DNA of 64,000 nucleotides from Treponema sp. OMZ 787 (GCF_024181225.1 NZ_CP051198.1:682001-746000); one strand, 5' to 3'; counted from the first letter of the stretch, positions 51,176 through 60,752 are shown. Program-made: numbers and translations. Notes: a model not told the origin generated them from the letters alone.

Positions 51176-52150
51176 TTAGCGGTAATTGTCTGTTAAGGCT
51201 TTAAGATATTTTTCAGTCAGACTAAAGGCTTCGTTAGTTAGAGTTTCAATCTTATCATCGGCTGTGTGCATGAGCTGCCATGTAAAAGGGATTATTTTTT
51301 CGAAAGGAGAACCTTGGGGCGGCTTTTGGTTTTTTATTACCATGTCCGTGAGTTCGCTCATAGCCGTTTTATTTTGAGTTTTGTTTTGGCTATTTAGTAC
51401 TGAAGTTTTCTTTTGAGGGAGACTGCTCAAGGGATAACCTTCTTTTTCCTGCGGGAGATAACGCAAAAGAGTTGCGGCTTCTTCCCGCGGGAGAACGGTT
51501 ATGACTTGGGCGCAAAGGCCGGCAGCAATAAAGCCGGCATTGTCGCTGTAAGCCGTCAGCATTGAAAGCCATTGATTCGGACAAGCCTTCTGTGCAAGGA
51601 GGCCGGCCCGCTTATGAAGCTCGTCGAGCCTTTTGGTTTTTTCTTTATCCCGTCCGAAAATGCCTGAACGGGAAAGGATTAGGGTATCGCCTCTTCCGCA
51701 CATGTCGAATACAAAAATATCGTCTTCATCCATTTTAAGTTTTTTTAAACCCATTCCAAGTGTGTAAGCTCCTTGTTCTCGAAGACCGGCTGCTCCTGCT
51801 TCTTCACCGTCGGTAAAGATAATTTTTATGTTGTGGGTCTTTGTGTAAGCGCATAATTTTTTTGCAAAGTTCATGAGGATAAAACAAGAGGCAGAATTGT
51901 CGTTGGCTCCTTGGGTATTTGGAGCCCTGTCATAGTGAGCTACAAGGGTTTTCATCTTAAAATTCTTATCGTAAAACTGTGCAGGGTATTTTATGATGAT
52001 GTGTTTTTTTTGTGCAAGGTTTACTATGCTGTGCGGAACCTTATTGGCGTTTAACCACTGCGATATAAAATCACAGCGGTTAAGGTCTTTTTTTAAAAAG
52101 GCTTTAAACAAATCGGAATTGAGCAAACTGTCTTCATTTTCCTGAATCAT
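51176..52150 (-). CDS. M28-family zinc metallopeptidase
   Basis: 324 residues without a signal peptide, so cytoplasmic. Zinc-site motifs are LVAHYDRAPNTQGANDNSASCFIL (first His and bridging Asp), IIFTDGEEAGAAGL (catalytic Glu pair), VFDMCGRGDTLILS (Asp) and a C-terminal WQLMHTADDKIETL (His). It probably acts as an aminopeptidase or dipeptidase on imported peptides. It starts 21 nt after pepF, behind AAAGG, so the two peptidases likely form one operon feeding amino-acid use. Confidence 0.88.
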   Translation of the reverse strand: MIQENEDSLLNSDLFKAFLKKDLNRCDFISQWLNANKVPHSIVNLAQKKHIIIKYPAQFYDKNFKMKTLVAHYDRAPNTQGANDNSASCFILMNFAKKLCAYTKTHNIKIIFTDGEEAGAAGLREQGAYTLGMGLKKLKMDEDDIFVFDMCGRGDTLILSRSGIFGRDKEKTKRLDELHKRAGLLAQKACPNQWLSMLTAYSDNAGFIAAGLCAQVITVLPREEAATLLRYLPQEKEGYPLSSLPQKKTSVLNSQNKTQNKTAMSELTDMVIKNQKPPQGSPFEKIIPFTWQLMHTADDKIETLTNEAFSLTEKYLKALTDNYR

Positions 52151-52171
52151 TTTTGTTAAAGCCTTTTATTC

Positions 52172-54010
52172 TTATTTTTTTAATTCTTCAAGAGCTTTTT
52201 CAAGTTCGTCTACAATCTTTGCAAAGTTATCACAGGCTGCTTGTACCGGAGCGGGACTTGCCATGTCAACACCTGCAAGTTTGAGCGACTCAATCGGATA
52301 GCGTGAGCCTCCCGATTTTAAGAACTTAAAGTAGTCTTCTCTTTCTTTGTCGCCGCCTGAGCAAACCCTTTCGGCGAGAGCCATTGAGGCGGAAATTCCT
52401 GTTGCATATTTGTAAACATAGAAGGCCCTGTAAAAGTGCGGAATCCTCATTCCTTCCAAGTCGCTTACATCTTCGAATACCATTTCGGGACCGAAGTAAA
52501 GTTCCAAAAGTTTTTTGTATTCACTTCGCAAGTTTTCGACTATAAGAGGTGTGCCGCTTTCGACAAGGGCGTGGGTAATCTTTTCGTACTCTGCAAACAT
52601 GGTTTGTCTGTAGAGGGTTGCGAGGATATCCGATGCTCTGACGCTTAAAAGATAGGCTTTCATTTTCGGGTCGGTTGTATTTTTAATCATGTGCCTGAAT
52701 AAGAGTTCTTCATTAAAGGTAGAGGCAACCTCGGCTTCAAAGATTGTGTAATGGTAGCATGGATAGGGATTGTTCCTGACCGAGTACCATGAGTGCATGG
52801 AGTGGCCGCCTTCGTGTACAAGGGTGAATAAGTCACGGATAACATCTTCTTTGTAGTTCATCAAGATATAGGGAACGCTGTCGTATCCGCCTGCCGAAAA
52901 GGCACCGGAGCGTTTGCCTTCATTTTCGTACTTGTCTACCCAGCCGTTTAAAAGACCGTCTCTGATTGTTTTAACATATTCTTCTCCAAGAGGTTTGAGG
53001 GCTTCAGTGATGATGTCGACGGCTTCATTATACGGAGTAACTTTTTTTACCTCGCTGACTAAGGGCATATAAACGTCATAGTGGCGGAGCTCTTTAACTC
53101 CCAGATGTTTTTTCAGCATACCATAGAATTTATGCAAGGGCTTTAAATTTTTGTGAATGGTGTCAACAAGGTTGTCATAAACAGCTGTAGGAACCTTGTC
53201 CACATAGAGGGATTTTTCTCTTGCAGAACCATAGCCTCTGATTTTTGCAAGGGCTACGTTTTGCTGAACCTGTCCTGTATACAAACTTGCGATTGTATTT
53301 TTATGAGCGCCGTATGTGCCGTAAAGCTGCTTATAGGCTTTTTCGCGCAAGGCCCTGTCCGGATTCTGCATAAACTTCGAATAGGAAGATTGAGTTAGTT
53401 TTACATCTCCTTCTTTTGTGGTGATTGTACCGAAGTCAAAATCTACGTTAGTTAAAACCGAAAAGGCCTGACTGGGCGTGCCGTGGGGCTCGCTTAAAAG
53501 GCTTAAGATCTTTTCTTCCTTGTCGGAAAGGGTGTGAGGCTTTAGGTGCAAGGTCTTTTCCAAGGAAACCTTAAAATCGGCAAAGTCCTTACCTGTGGGG
53601 CTTGAAGGATCAATCCATGAGCGGATCTTTTCTTCCGGGATTTCCATGATAGAGGGCATGAGCCAGCTGGTTGCAGCAGAAAGCTCCGTAACAGTCATCA
53701 TGTATTTGCCTAAGCGTTTAATATTTTCGGGATCTCCCTCATTTGAGGATTTTTGTAAGAAGGCATAGTTCCCGACTTTTTCTGCAATTCTATCAACTCC
53801 TGTTGAAGCCTTGAGGCAGGCAAGCAGGGTTGCCGCATCGATTGTTTCAGGCTTGGAAAAGGCTTCCTTATATTTTAAGATTTCTTTTCCGCCTTCTGTA
53901 ATAGAAGCAAGGGCTGCTTCCCATTCTTCTTCATTCTTAAAAAGTAATTCGATATTCCATTTATCGCTCTGGGCGATCTCGGAACGTTTAGGTGTAGTTG
54001 AGTTTTTCAT
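52172..54010 (-). CDS. pepF: Oligoendopeptidase F
   Basis: M3-family zinc endopeptidase cleaving short peptides in the cytoplasm. 612 residues from ATG 54010. The zinc motif is LVHEGGHSMHSWYS (HExxH) with the downstream Glu in HYTIFEAEVASTFNEEL. YTGQVQQNVALAKIRGYGSAREKSLY and GGYDSVPYILMNY are PepF landmarks. The start at 54010 has no SD and instead a -10 box ends 6 nt upstream; a TTG at 54037 would lie inside the promoter. The M28 peptidase follows after 21 nt. Confidence 0.95.
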   Translation of the reverse strand: MKNSTTPKRSEIAQSDKWNIELLFKNEEEWEAALASITEGGKEILKYKEAFSKPETIDAATLLACLKASTGVDRIAEKVGNYAFLQKSSNEGDPENIKRLGKYMMTVTELSAATSWLMPSIMEIPEEKIRSWIDPSSPTGKDFADFKVSLEKTLHLKPHTLSDKEEKILSLLSEPHGTPSQAFSVLTNVDFDFGTITTKEGDVKLTQSSYSKFMQNPDRALREKAYKQLYGTYGAHKNTIASLYTGQVQQNVALAKIRGYGSAREKSLYVDKVPTAVYDNLVDTIHKNLKPLHKFYGMLKKHLGVKELRHYDVYMPLVSEVKKVTPYNEAVDIITEALKPLGEEYVKTIRDGLLNGWVDKYENEGKRSGAFSAGGYDSVPYILMNYKEDVIRDLFTLVHEGGHSMHSWYSVRNNPYPCYHYTIFEAEVASTFNEELLFRHMIKNTTDPKMKAYLLSVRASDILATLYRQTMFAEYEKITHALVESGTPLIVENLRSEYKKLLELYFGPEMVFEDVSDLEGMRIPHFYRAFYVYKYATGISASMALAERVCSGGDKEREDYFKFLKSGGSRYPIESLKLAGVDMASPAPVQAACDNFAKIVDELEKALEELKK

Positions 54011-54016
54011 ATATAT

Positions 54017-54045
54017 ACTATACAACAATGAAGACAAATAGACAA
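54017..54045 (-). promoter_or_regulatory. pepF promoter, leaderless type
   Basis: On the minus strand TTGTCT (54045-54040), a 17-nt spacer and TATAGT (54022-54017), ending 6 nt before ATG 54010. It has the same geometry as the lplA, GH13 and TPR-Mrr promoters. Confidence 0.7.
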
Positions 54046-54152
54046 GGGTCTTAATTTTTTAATTTTCAAAGGCAAGGCTTGATTCTATCTTCTTGTAAGT
54101 TTCTAATCTTTATAGTAGTATAACATTTCTGAATTTAGGAAGCATCGAATCT

Positions 54153-55265
54153 ATGAAAGAGCAGCAAGAAGAAAATAAGGAATTTCTTACCACACAGATA
54201 ATTACATACCTCGGCAATAAAAGAACTCTTATAGATAAAATAGAAGAAGAGGTAAAGCTTATATCTAAAAACTTAAACAAGGAAAAGCTTATCTGTGCGG
54301 ATCTTTTTTCAGGTTCCGGCATAGTTGCCCGTATGTTAAAAAAATATGCTTCAAAGATAATCGTTAATGATTTGGAAAGTTATTCATATGTTATAAACTC
54401 ATGTTATCTTACAAACAAAGAAGAATATCCTAAAAAACTTTGCGGTCAATTAAGAAAAGAAATAATCTCTTCTTGTTCAGATAAAAAAATCCCCGGAGTA
54501 ATTACAGAAAACTACGCTCCCAAGAATGACAACAAAATCGAAAAAGGAGAAAGAGTTTTTTATACACATCAAAATGCTCTTTTAATCGATACCTATAGAA
54601 ATCTTATCGATAAAATTATTCGAGAAGAAAATTTAAAAAGATTTTTTTTGGCACCCCTAATTACCGAAGCTTCAATTCATGTAAATACAAGCGGCGTATT
54701 TAAGGGGTTTTATAAGGACAAAAACACTGGAATAGGCTGCTTCGGCGCCAGCGGGAAAAATGCCCTGACAAGAATATTGGGCGAGGTGGAATTAAAAGAG
54801 CCCGTTTTTAGTAATTTTAATTCCGAGCTTGAATTTTTTACAAAGGATGCTGTAGAACTTTCAAAAGAAATCAAAAATATCGATGTGGCCTATATCGATC
54901 CGCCTTATAATCAGCATCCATACGGTTCAAACTATTTTATGCTTAATTTAATTCTTAAAAATAAACTCGATGTTCCTATAAGCAAGGTAAGCGGAATTAC
55001 CCAAGACTGGAAGCGCTCCGCCTTTAATAAACCTTATCTGGCTTTAAAATCCATGGAAGAAATTATATCATCTCTTGATTCGAAGTATGCAGTTATTTCT
55101 TATAATTCGGAGGGCTTTATTTCTTTTGAAGATATGACCGCTATGCTGCAAAAATACGGAGAACTAAAAACCGCCGAAATAAAATACAATACTTTTCGGG
55201 GAAGCCGAAATCTTAACAATAGGAACATTCATGTTTCGGAATACTTGTTTGTTTTAAAAAAATAG
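54153..55265 (+). CDS. D12-class adenine-N6 DNA methyltransferase, solitary
   Basis: 370 residues. TYLGNKRTLIDKI is the N-terminal motif X, CADLFSGSGIVARML the SAM-binding motif I (FxGxG form), and VAYIDPPYNQHPYGSNYF the catalytic motif IV DPPY. The order X-I-target domain-IV is that of the Dam/FokI-like alpha group. No restriction enzyme gene adjoins it, so it is an orphan methylase or has lost its partner; the recognition site cannot be read from the sequence. TAGGAAG lies at 54137-54143, 9 nt before the ATG. It is divergent from pepF. Confidence 0.9.
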   Translation: MKEQQEENKEFLTTQIITYLGNKRTLIDKIEEEVKLISKNLNKEKLICADLFSGSGIVARMLKKYASKIIVNDLESYSYVINSCYLTNKEEYPKKLCGQLRKEIISSCSDKKIPGVITENYAPKNDNKIEKGERVFYTHQNALLIDTYRNLIDKIIREENLKRFFLAPLITEASIHVNTSGVFKGFYKDKNTGIGCFGASGKNALTRILGEVELKEPVFSNFNSELEFFTKDAVELSKEIKNIDVAYIDPPYNQHPYGSNYFMLNLILKNKLDVPISKVSGITQDWKRSAFNKPYLALKSMEEIISSLDSKYAVISYNSEGFISFEDMTAMLQKYGELKTAEIKYNTFRGSRNLNNRNIHVSEYLFVLKK

Positions 55266-55273
55266 ATTAAAAT
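55245..55273 (+). promoter_or_regulatory. Possible leaderless-type promoter of the MFS-HEAT gene
   Basis: TTGTTT (55245-55250), a 17-nt spacer and TAAAAT (55268-55273), ending 7 nt before ATG 55281. It overlaps the last codons of the methyltransferase gene, and no SD is present. Confidence 0.45.
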
Positions 55274-55280
55274 ACCTGTG

Positions 55281-57593
55281 ATGGAAGAACAATTATCTAA
55301 TTTTAGAATTAAACAGGGCCGCAGCGTTTTTAGTGCGTACAATGGAATCAACTCGTTTTCATTTGCCCTCGTTACAGGAAACACAATCACTCTTTATGCT
55401 CTTGCTCTAAAAGCTAACAGTACCGTCATAGGTTTGCTTACAGCCTTTATGTATATGTGCTATTTTACAATTCCTTTAGGCAAGCTGATGGCTCGAAGGT
55501 TTACGATTGTAAAAACTTTTGCTTATACTTGGTTTTTGCGTAACGCCTCGCTTTTGCCTATTTTGTTTATTCCGTTTTTTTATTTTAGCGGAGAAAATGA
55601 AGCAGCCATCTTTATGCTCTTACTTGCGGTAGCTCTTTTTAACTTTTTCCGCGGAGCCGGAATAGTTGCAAACAATCCGGTCATAAGCCTTTTGGCTCCC
55701 GGCAAGGATCGAAATTCTTATATAGTCAAAATCTCATTGACAAATAACTCGGCAGCACTCACAGCCATAATATTTTTAACCGTCTTTTTGTGGTTTTCTC
55801 CAAGGCTGGGAATCGATATAGTTTCTACATATAATATAACTGCAATAATAGGAATTATTACGGGCTTTGCCGCTTCTGCTCTTTTACTTAAACTTCCCGA
55901 TCCCGATTTTGAAAGAAGAATGGAAGCTGTAAAGCAGGCTATGGCGGAAGGAAAAAGCCGAAAGGAAATACGAAAACTGAAACGGGGAAATCAAAATCTT
56001 CAAAAGGGTTCTTTTTTTGCCGCCGCTAAGGAAGCCCTTGCAGATAAAAACTTTAAGCTATATATTTTTTCGTTTTTTATAATTCAGTTCGGAATAAGTT
56101 TGGCCCGCCCTTTTATAATTGTTTACGGAAGATCAGTTTACGGTATACCCGATAATTTGGTAATTATTTTTTCTCTTGCTTCAACTATGGGCTCCCTTTT
56201 GGTCGGTCTTTTAATGCGCCTATTGATAGACAGGATGGGTGCAAAGCCGATGTATGTTATTTTTACAGCTCTCAGTGTTACAGCTCTTATTCCTGCAATT
56301 ATAGCACCTGCCAGAGATATGCACTTGATTGCCTTTATCTTTTTGATTTTATTTTCGATGATAACCAACATGGGTTTTTCAGCTCAAATGGATGCATCTC
56401 AGGCCTACTTCTTCGGGATAGTTCCGTCAAAGTCTTTGATGGATTTGAGTATGCTCAATTTTTTTGTTATGGGTATTACAGGTGCTCTTGGTTCAATCTT
56501 AGGCGGCCGCATTTTGGATATGCTGCAAACTTCAGGTTTTTCCAATTTGAGCATGTACCGTTTATTTTTTTCGGGCGTTATAATCTGCATCCTTTTTGGA
56601 ATGATTTTTCAGATTAAGCTTTTAAACCTCGGAGGCCGCCTTGTAAAGGATGCTCTTGCAGTTATTTTTTCGCCGCGAGACATGAAGGCTTTAAACCTTT
56701 TGTATAAACTGGATTCGAGTGAGAGCCTTCAAACGGAAGAAAAAATTTTACATGAACTTACGGCAACAGCTTCTCAAGAATCGGCCGACAAGTTAAATCA
56801 ATATATGAAGTCTCCTCGCTTTTCGATAAGATATTCTGCAATGAAGTCGCTAAATTCCTTAGAAAAACTTTCGGCAAAAAATAGGGAATCTCTTTTAGAA
56901 GAATTGAATAAGGGAGAATTTACTACGGCCGCTCTTGCTGCTAAAACTCTTGCCCATTTTAATGTTTACCAAGCTGTCGAACCTTTGAGAAAAGCCATTG
57001 AAAGTGAAGATTATATTTTGGCAGGGGAAGCGATGATTGCTCTTGCACGTCTTAAAGATGAGGCTTCTCAATTTAAAATTTATCAAATCCTATCGGGAAC
57101 ACAAAATCCCAAAATTCTGCTTTCGGGCATTAAGGCTATGGAAACTTATAGGTCGGTAAATTCCATTCCGTTTATAATAGACTTGCTCCGCAGGGAGGGG
57201 CTTCCTTCCTTGGTAGAAGATGAGGCTTATTTAAGTTTGGCTTCAATGATGAATGTGGAGGGCGGTTTTTATTTTGCTTATGACCGATTTAAAAATGAAG
57301 CGAGGGACACGGGAGTGATTTTTACCGACATGCTGGATGAAGCCTTTGCAAAAAGAAAAAATTCTGATCTTGAATTTAAAAAGATAATTTTAACATTTAT
57401 AAGCGAGGCTTCAAACGATACAGAATTTATAAAATGGTTTTTGGATTTAGCGGAAGAATTTTTAGGCATGAACACTGCTCTTCTTTTGAGCGTTATAATG
57501 GATGTCGATATGGTTACAAATAAGTCCTTTAGATTTTTCTTGTGCTATTGGGCCGTGTCGATTTTTAAGGAACCGAAATTGGCAGCAATTTAA
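55281..57593 (+). CDS. MFS-type transporter fused to HEAT-like repeats
   Basis: 770 residues. Residues 1-440 form about 12 membrane helices of a major-facilitator fold (FALVTGNTITLYALALKANSTVIGLLTAF, LVIIFSLASTMGSLLVGLLMRLLIDRMGAKPMYVI in pieces), interrupted by a charged central loop (RRMEAVKQAMAEGKSRKEIRK). Residues about 470-690 are alpha-helical HEAT/armadillo-like repeats (RYSAMKSLNSLEKL, TAALAAKTLAHFNVYQAVEPLRKAIES, AGEAMIALARLKDEA, SGIKAMETYRSVNSIPFIIDLL). This recalls solute carriers with cytosolic HEAT domains. The substrate is unknown. A GTG at 55278 directly precedes the ATG; neither has an SD. Confidence 0.85.
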   Translation: MEEQLSNFRIKQGRSVFSAYNGINSFSFALVTGNTITLYALALKANSTVIGLLTAFMYMCYFTIPLGKLMARRFTIVKTFAYTWFLRNASLLPILFIPFFYFSGENEAAIFMLLLAVALFNFFRGAGIVANNPVISLLAPGKDRNSYIVKISLTNNSAALTAIIFLTVFLWFSPRLGIDIVSTYNITAIIGIITGFAASALLLKLPDPDFERRMEAVKQAMAEGKSRKEIRKLKRGNQNLQKGSFFAAAKEALADKNFKLYIFSFFIIQFGISLARPFIIVYGRSVYGIPDNLVIIFSLASTMGSLLVGLLMRLLIDRMGAKPMYVIFTALSVTALIPAIIAPARDMHLIAFIFLILFSMITNMGFSAQMDASQAYFFGIVPSKSLMDLSMLNFFVMGITGALGSILGGRILDMLQTSGFSNLSMYRLFFSGVIICILFGMIFQIKLLNLGGRLVKDALAVIFSPRDMKALNLLYKLDSSESLQTEEKILHELTATASQESADKLNQYMKSPRFSIRYSAMKSLNSLEKLSAKNRESLLEELNKGEFTTAALAAKTLAHFNVYQAVEPLRKAIESEDYILAGEAMIALARLKDEASQFKIYQILSGTQNPKILLSGIKAMETYRSVNSIPFIIDLLRREGLPSLVEDEAYLSLASMMNVEGGFYFAYDRFKNEARDTGVIFTDMLDEAFAKRKNSDLEFKKIILTFISEASNDTEFIKWFLDLAEEFLGMNTALLLSVIMDVDMVTNKSFRFFLCYWAVSIFKEPKLAAI

Positions 57594-57617
57594 AAGATAA
57601 TTAGATGGAGGTAGGAT

Positions 57618-58133
57618 ATGAATGAGGTTATTGAGAATATGCTCACTCGTGTGAGTGTGCGTAAGTTTACGGCAGACAGGGTCGAAGACGAAAAGCTTAA
57701 AACAATTGTAGAATGTGCTAAGGCTTCTCCGACTGGTAAAAACAGGCAGATGAGAAAATTTACCGTTGTGCATAATAGGGAGAAAATACAGGAACTTGCA
57801 AGGGCCGTTTCTTCCGTGCTTGATATTCCGAATTATCGAATCTATGATTGTGATGCTTTGATACTGATCAGCTTTGAAGAGGATGACCGCTTCGGTTACT
57901 GCGATTCTTCGGTTGCAATTCAAAATATTTATCTTGCGGCTCATGCCTTGGGATTGGGGTCAGTCTGGATAAATCAGCTGAGGGAAAAATGTAATTCGCC
58001 CGAAATAAGGCGCGTTTTAGATTCTTTTAATATTCCTAAAAATCATGTTGTCTGCGGAATATCCGCTATCGGTTATCCTGCTGAACATCCCGAACCTAAA
58101 ACACGTACCGAACCTGTAGAATTCATAAATTAA
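57618..58133 (+). CDS. Nitroreductase-family FMN oxidoreductase
   Basis: 171 residues. MLTRVSVRKFTADRVEDEKLKTIVECAKASPTGKNRQMRKFTVV carries the FMN phosphate-binding SVRKF and the family N-terminus; IQNIYLAAHALGLGSVWINQL and ICGISAIGYPAEHPEPK-like (VVCGISAIGYPAEHP) complete it. It probably reduces nitro compounds, quinones or flavin with NAD(P)H. GGAGG lies 9 nt upstream. It ends at a strong bidirectional terminator facing msrAB. Confidence 0.92.
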   Translation: MNEVIENMLTRVSVRKFTADRVEDEKLKTIVECAKASPTGKNRQMRKFTVVHNREKIQELARAVSSVLDIPNYRIYDCDALILISFEEDDRFGYCDSSVAIQNIYLAAHALGLGSVWINQLREKCNSPEIRRVLDSFNIPKNHVVCGISAIGYPAEHPEPKTRTEPVEFIN

Positions 58134-58142
58134 AAGAATAAA

Positions 58143-58178
58143 AAAAGACCGGATAGAATGTTTCTATGCCGGTCTTTT
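58143..58178. terminator. Bidirectional terminator
   Basis: AAAAGACCGG (58143-58152) pairs with CCGGTCTTTT (58169-58178), with inner pairing TAGAA/TTCTA. It serves the nitroreductase and the convergent msrAB gene. Confidence 0.85.
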
Positions 58179-58205
58179 ATATTAACTAAAACTATTTAAT
58201 AGTTT

Positions 58206-59270
58206 TTAAAAATTGCCTGTAGGTTTTACATAGGGGAGATAATCTCCGTAACCTTCTTTTTCCATTTTATCGTAAGGGATAAAGCGTAAGGCTGCACCGT
58301 TTATGCAGTATCTTAAACCGCCTGCTTCTGCTGGGCCGTCATCGAAGACATGACCTAGGTGAGCTCCACCTGTTTTTGAAACAACCTCGGTGCGGTTCAT
58401 GCCGTGGCTTCTGTCTTCCAAATATTGAAGAGCCTGAGTTGTAATGGCCTTCGTAAATGAAGGCCAGCCGCAGCCTGCGTCATACTTGTTTAATGAAGAA
58501 AAAAGAGGTTTCCCTGTTGTGATGTCAACATAAATTCCTTCAGCATCGAATTTATCGTACTCGCTTGTAAAAGGTCTTTCGGTTGCTTTTTCTTGAGTAA
58601 CGGAAAACTGTATTGCCGTTAAAGAGTTTTTTAATTCTTCTTTTGACGGCAGCTTGAATTTACTTTCATCATAGAGCGGGGTAAGGGCTAGGGTTAAGTC
58701 TATGTGGCAATAGCCGCCGGGATTTTTTTCAAGATAGTCTTGATGATAATCTTCTGCAAGAATAAAATGACGCAGTTTTTCTACCTCAACAACAATCGGC
58801 CTTGAATATTTTTTTTGCATAAATTTAATAAAACTTTGTATTTCTCTAATCATAGAATCATCTACATAGTAAATACCTGTTCTATATTGGCGGCCTGCAT
58901 CGTTTCCCTGTTTGTTTAAGGATGTTGGGTCGATTACTCTAAAATAGTGTGCAAGTAACTCCTGCAAACTTACTACAGATGCATCATAAACTATTTTTAC
59001 TGTTTCGGCGTGGTCACTGCTGTGCAGTCCCTTGTAGTTTGCAGAATCGCTCTTACCGTTTGCATAGCCCGTGTCCGTTTCTTTTACTCCGGGTATTTGT
59101 CTAAAATATCCTTCAACGCCCCAAAAGCATCCGCCTGCAAGATATATCTCTCTAATCATTCCTTTTCCTCCGATAGATAGTTTTTGTTCTGCCTGAGCCT
59201 TTGTACACGATAAAAATAAAACTATCGAAAATACAAGACTCACCGGCAATATAATCTTTTTGTTTTTCAT
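58206..59270 (-). CDS. msrAB: MsrA-MsrB fusion, lipoprotein methionine sulfoxide reductase
   Basis: 354 residues, repairing oxidised methionine in envelope proteins. The signal LPVSLVFSIVLFLSC has a lipobox LFLSC. Residues about 40-190 are MsrA, with the catalytic GGCFWGVEGYF and HPTxL-like downstream HQDYLEKNPGGYCH. Residues about 215-350 are MsrB: EGIYVDITTGKPLFSSLNKYDAGCGWPSF, GAHLGHVFDDGPAEAGGLRYCINGAALRF, with the catalytic Cys in RYCINGAAL. The Ser usually following RYCIN is Gly here. No MsrB zinc Cys pairs are seen. RBS GAGAGGA. Likely an oxidative defence factor in the periplasm. Confidence 0.94.
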   Translation of the reverse strand: MKNKKIILPVSLVFSIVLFLSCTKAQAEQKLSIGGKGMIREIYLAGGCFWGVEGYFRQIPGVKETDTGYANGKSDSANYKGLHSSDHAETVKIVYDASVVSLQELLAHYFRVIDPTSLNKQGNDAGRQYRTGIYYVDDSMIREIQSFIKFMQKKYSRPIVVEVEKLRHFILAEDYHQDYLEKNPGGYCHIDLTLALTPLYDESKFKLPSKEELKNSLTAIQFSVTQEKATERPFTSEYDKFDAEGIYVDITTGKPLFSSLNKYDAGCGWPSFTKAITTQALQYLEDRSHGMNRTEVVSKTGGAHLGHVFDDGPAEAGGLRYCINGAALRFIPYDKMEKEGYGDYLPYVKPTGNF

Positions 59271-59338
59271 ATCTAATTCCTCTCGAAAAAAATGTACTTC
59301 TTTTTTTTATACAAAACAAGAGGTTTCAATAATAAAAT

Positions 59339-59797
59339 TTATTTTCTTGTTTTTTTGTCTGCCGCTTTTTTCTTTATGGTTCTAATAAGACGGGTTGCTG
59401 ATGTAGAAATGATTAGTCCGATGGATATGGCTATGGCGATAAAAGCGGCTTGAACTCCTTCGCTCACTCCTTTTTCTAACCTATCAGTAACAAAGAAGAG
59501 CATGGTTTTATAAACCTTAAACCCGGGAACCAAGGGAATAGTACCTATAACGATAAAGCATGTAACCGGTGTCTTTTGAAGTACTGCAAACCAATCCGCT
59601 AAGAGACCTACTGCTAAGGCTCCTGCCAAGGTTGCAAATATATAGTTGACTCCCATGTTCTGAAAAAATATTAAGACCGTCCAAGAGACGCTTCCGCACA
59701 GGGCGCTTAAAACTGTATTTTGCTTCGGAACCGAAAACAAAAAACAAAAACAAAAACTTGCGATAAAGGATGCTATTGCATGTATGTAGAGCGGCAT
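59339..59797 (-). CDS. Threonine/serine exporter, C-terminal half (ThrE_2 type)
   Basis: 152 residues with about five membrane helices (ASFIASFCFCFLFSVP, LAGALAVGLLADWFAVLQKTP, GVQAAFIAIAISIGLIIS). VPGFKVYKTMLFF is typical of the small DUF3815 half of split ThrE exporters. Its start ATG overlaps the stop of the larger half by one base (TAATG), so they are translated together. It is predicted to export threonine/serine or related amino acids with its partner. Confidence 0.88.
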   Translation of the reverse strand: MPLYIHAIASFIASFCFCFLFSVPKQNTVLSALCGSVSWTVLIFFQNMGVNYIFATLAGALAVGLLADWFAVLQKTPVTCFIVIGTIPLVPGFKVYKTMLFFVTDRLEKGVSEGVQAAFIAIAISIGLIISTSATRLIRTIKKKAADKKTRK

Positions 59798-60567
59798 TAT
59801 ATTCCTCCAAAAAGAGAGTAAGCGAAAAGAACGGAACCTATACCGAAGGCGATTGCGACTGCGATGAGTACAGCCTCACAGGTACGGGCTATTCCCGAAA
59901 TTAAATCTCCCAAAATAAAATCCCGTATACCTGAAGTAAAAGCAACGCCCGGTACCAAGGATAAAACGGCTCCCACTATTATCATGTCAAGATTTTTTAC
60001 AAAACCTACATGATAAAAAAAGATGGTTATTATGCCGACAAAAAAGCCCGCTATAAAATTTCCTAAAAATACCGTTTTAGAAAACCGGGTAATTCTATCA
60101 TTTAAGAAAACGGCAGCAAAGGTTGCAAGAAATGTAACGATAAAATCATTTACCGTTCCGCCGAGAAGTACTGAGAAAACTCCGCAGCCTATTCCGGCTG
60201 TAGTCAATATAAGCCAATAGGGATAGCCTTTTTCTGCATCAATCTTTTTTAGAATATCTAGAGCATCGGCTTCGGGTACCTTGCCTTGGGTAAAGTTTCT
60301 TGAAAATTCGTTTACCAATGAAATTTTTTTTATATTGCTGCCTCGGCTCTTGATATTTTTAATATAAGTGGTGCCTTCTTTTTTATCGTCGCCTATCATG
60401 ATTACGGTGGGGCTTATAAAAACGGCTATGTCGTTAATACCTCGAGAAGCACATATTCTTAAAATTGTTTCTTCTGTTCTATGCATCTCGGCTCCATTTT
60501 TTATTAGAAGCTCTCCTGCTGCTAAGGCGATTCTAAAAATTGAAACCGCTTTTTTTTCTTCTTCCAT
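59797..60567 (-). CDS. Threonine/serine exporter, N-terminal half (ThrE family)
   Basis: 256 residues from ATG 60567 (GAGGAAA upstream). Residues 1-120 are the soluble DUF1212 part: FRIALAAGELLIKNGAEMHRTEETILRICASRGI is the family hallmark. Five membrane helices follow (GIGCGVFSVLLGGTVNDFIVTFLA, FFVGIITIFFYHVGF, VGAVLSLVPGVAFTSGIRDFILGD, LIAVAIAFGIGSVLFAYSLF). With the small half it forms the two-gene version of ThrE. Confidence 0.9.
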   Translation of the reverse strand: MEEEKKAVSIFRIALAAGELLIKNGAEMHRTEETILRICASRGINDIAVFISPTVIMIGDDKKEGTTYIKNIKSRGSNIKKISLVNEFSRNFTQGKVPEADALDILKKIDAEKGYPYWLILTTAGIGCGVFSVLLGGTVNDFIVTFLATFAAVFLNDRITRFSKTVFLGNFIAGFFVGIITIFFYHVGFVKNLDMIIVGAVLSLVPGVAFTSGIRDFILGDLISGIARTCEAVLIAVAIAFGIGSVLFAYSLFGGI

Positions 60568-60752
60568 TATTTTCCTCAATCGTGTTAAAATCTTGAATTA
60601 AAATATAGCACAGGAGATTGAAAAAAACAAGTAAGCCAGTGTTATGTGATGGTAATAGCTCTTGCTATTTATACGGTAAGACTTAACCGATAAAACTTAA
60701 ATTAAAGACAGTACTTTATTTAATGAGTATTTTATGATATAATCATTCAAAT

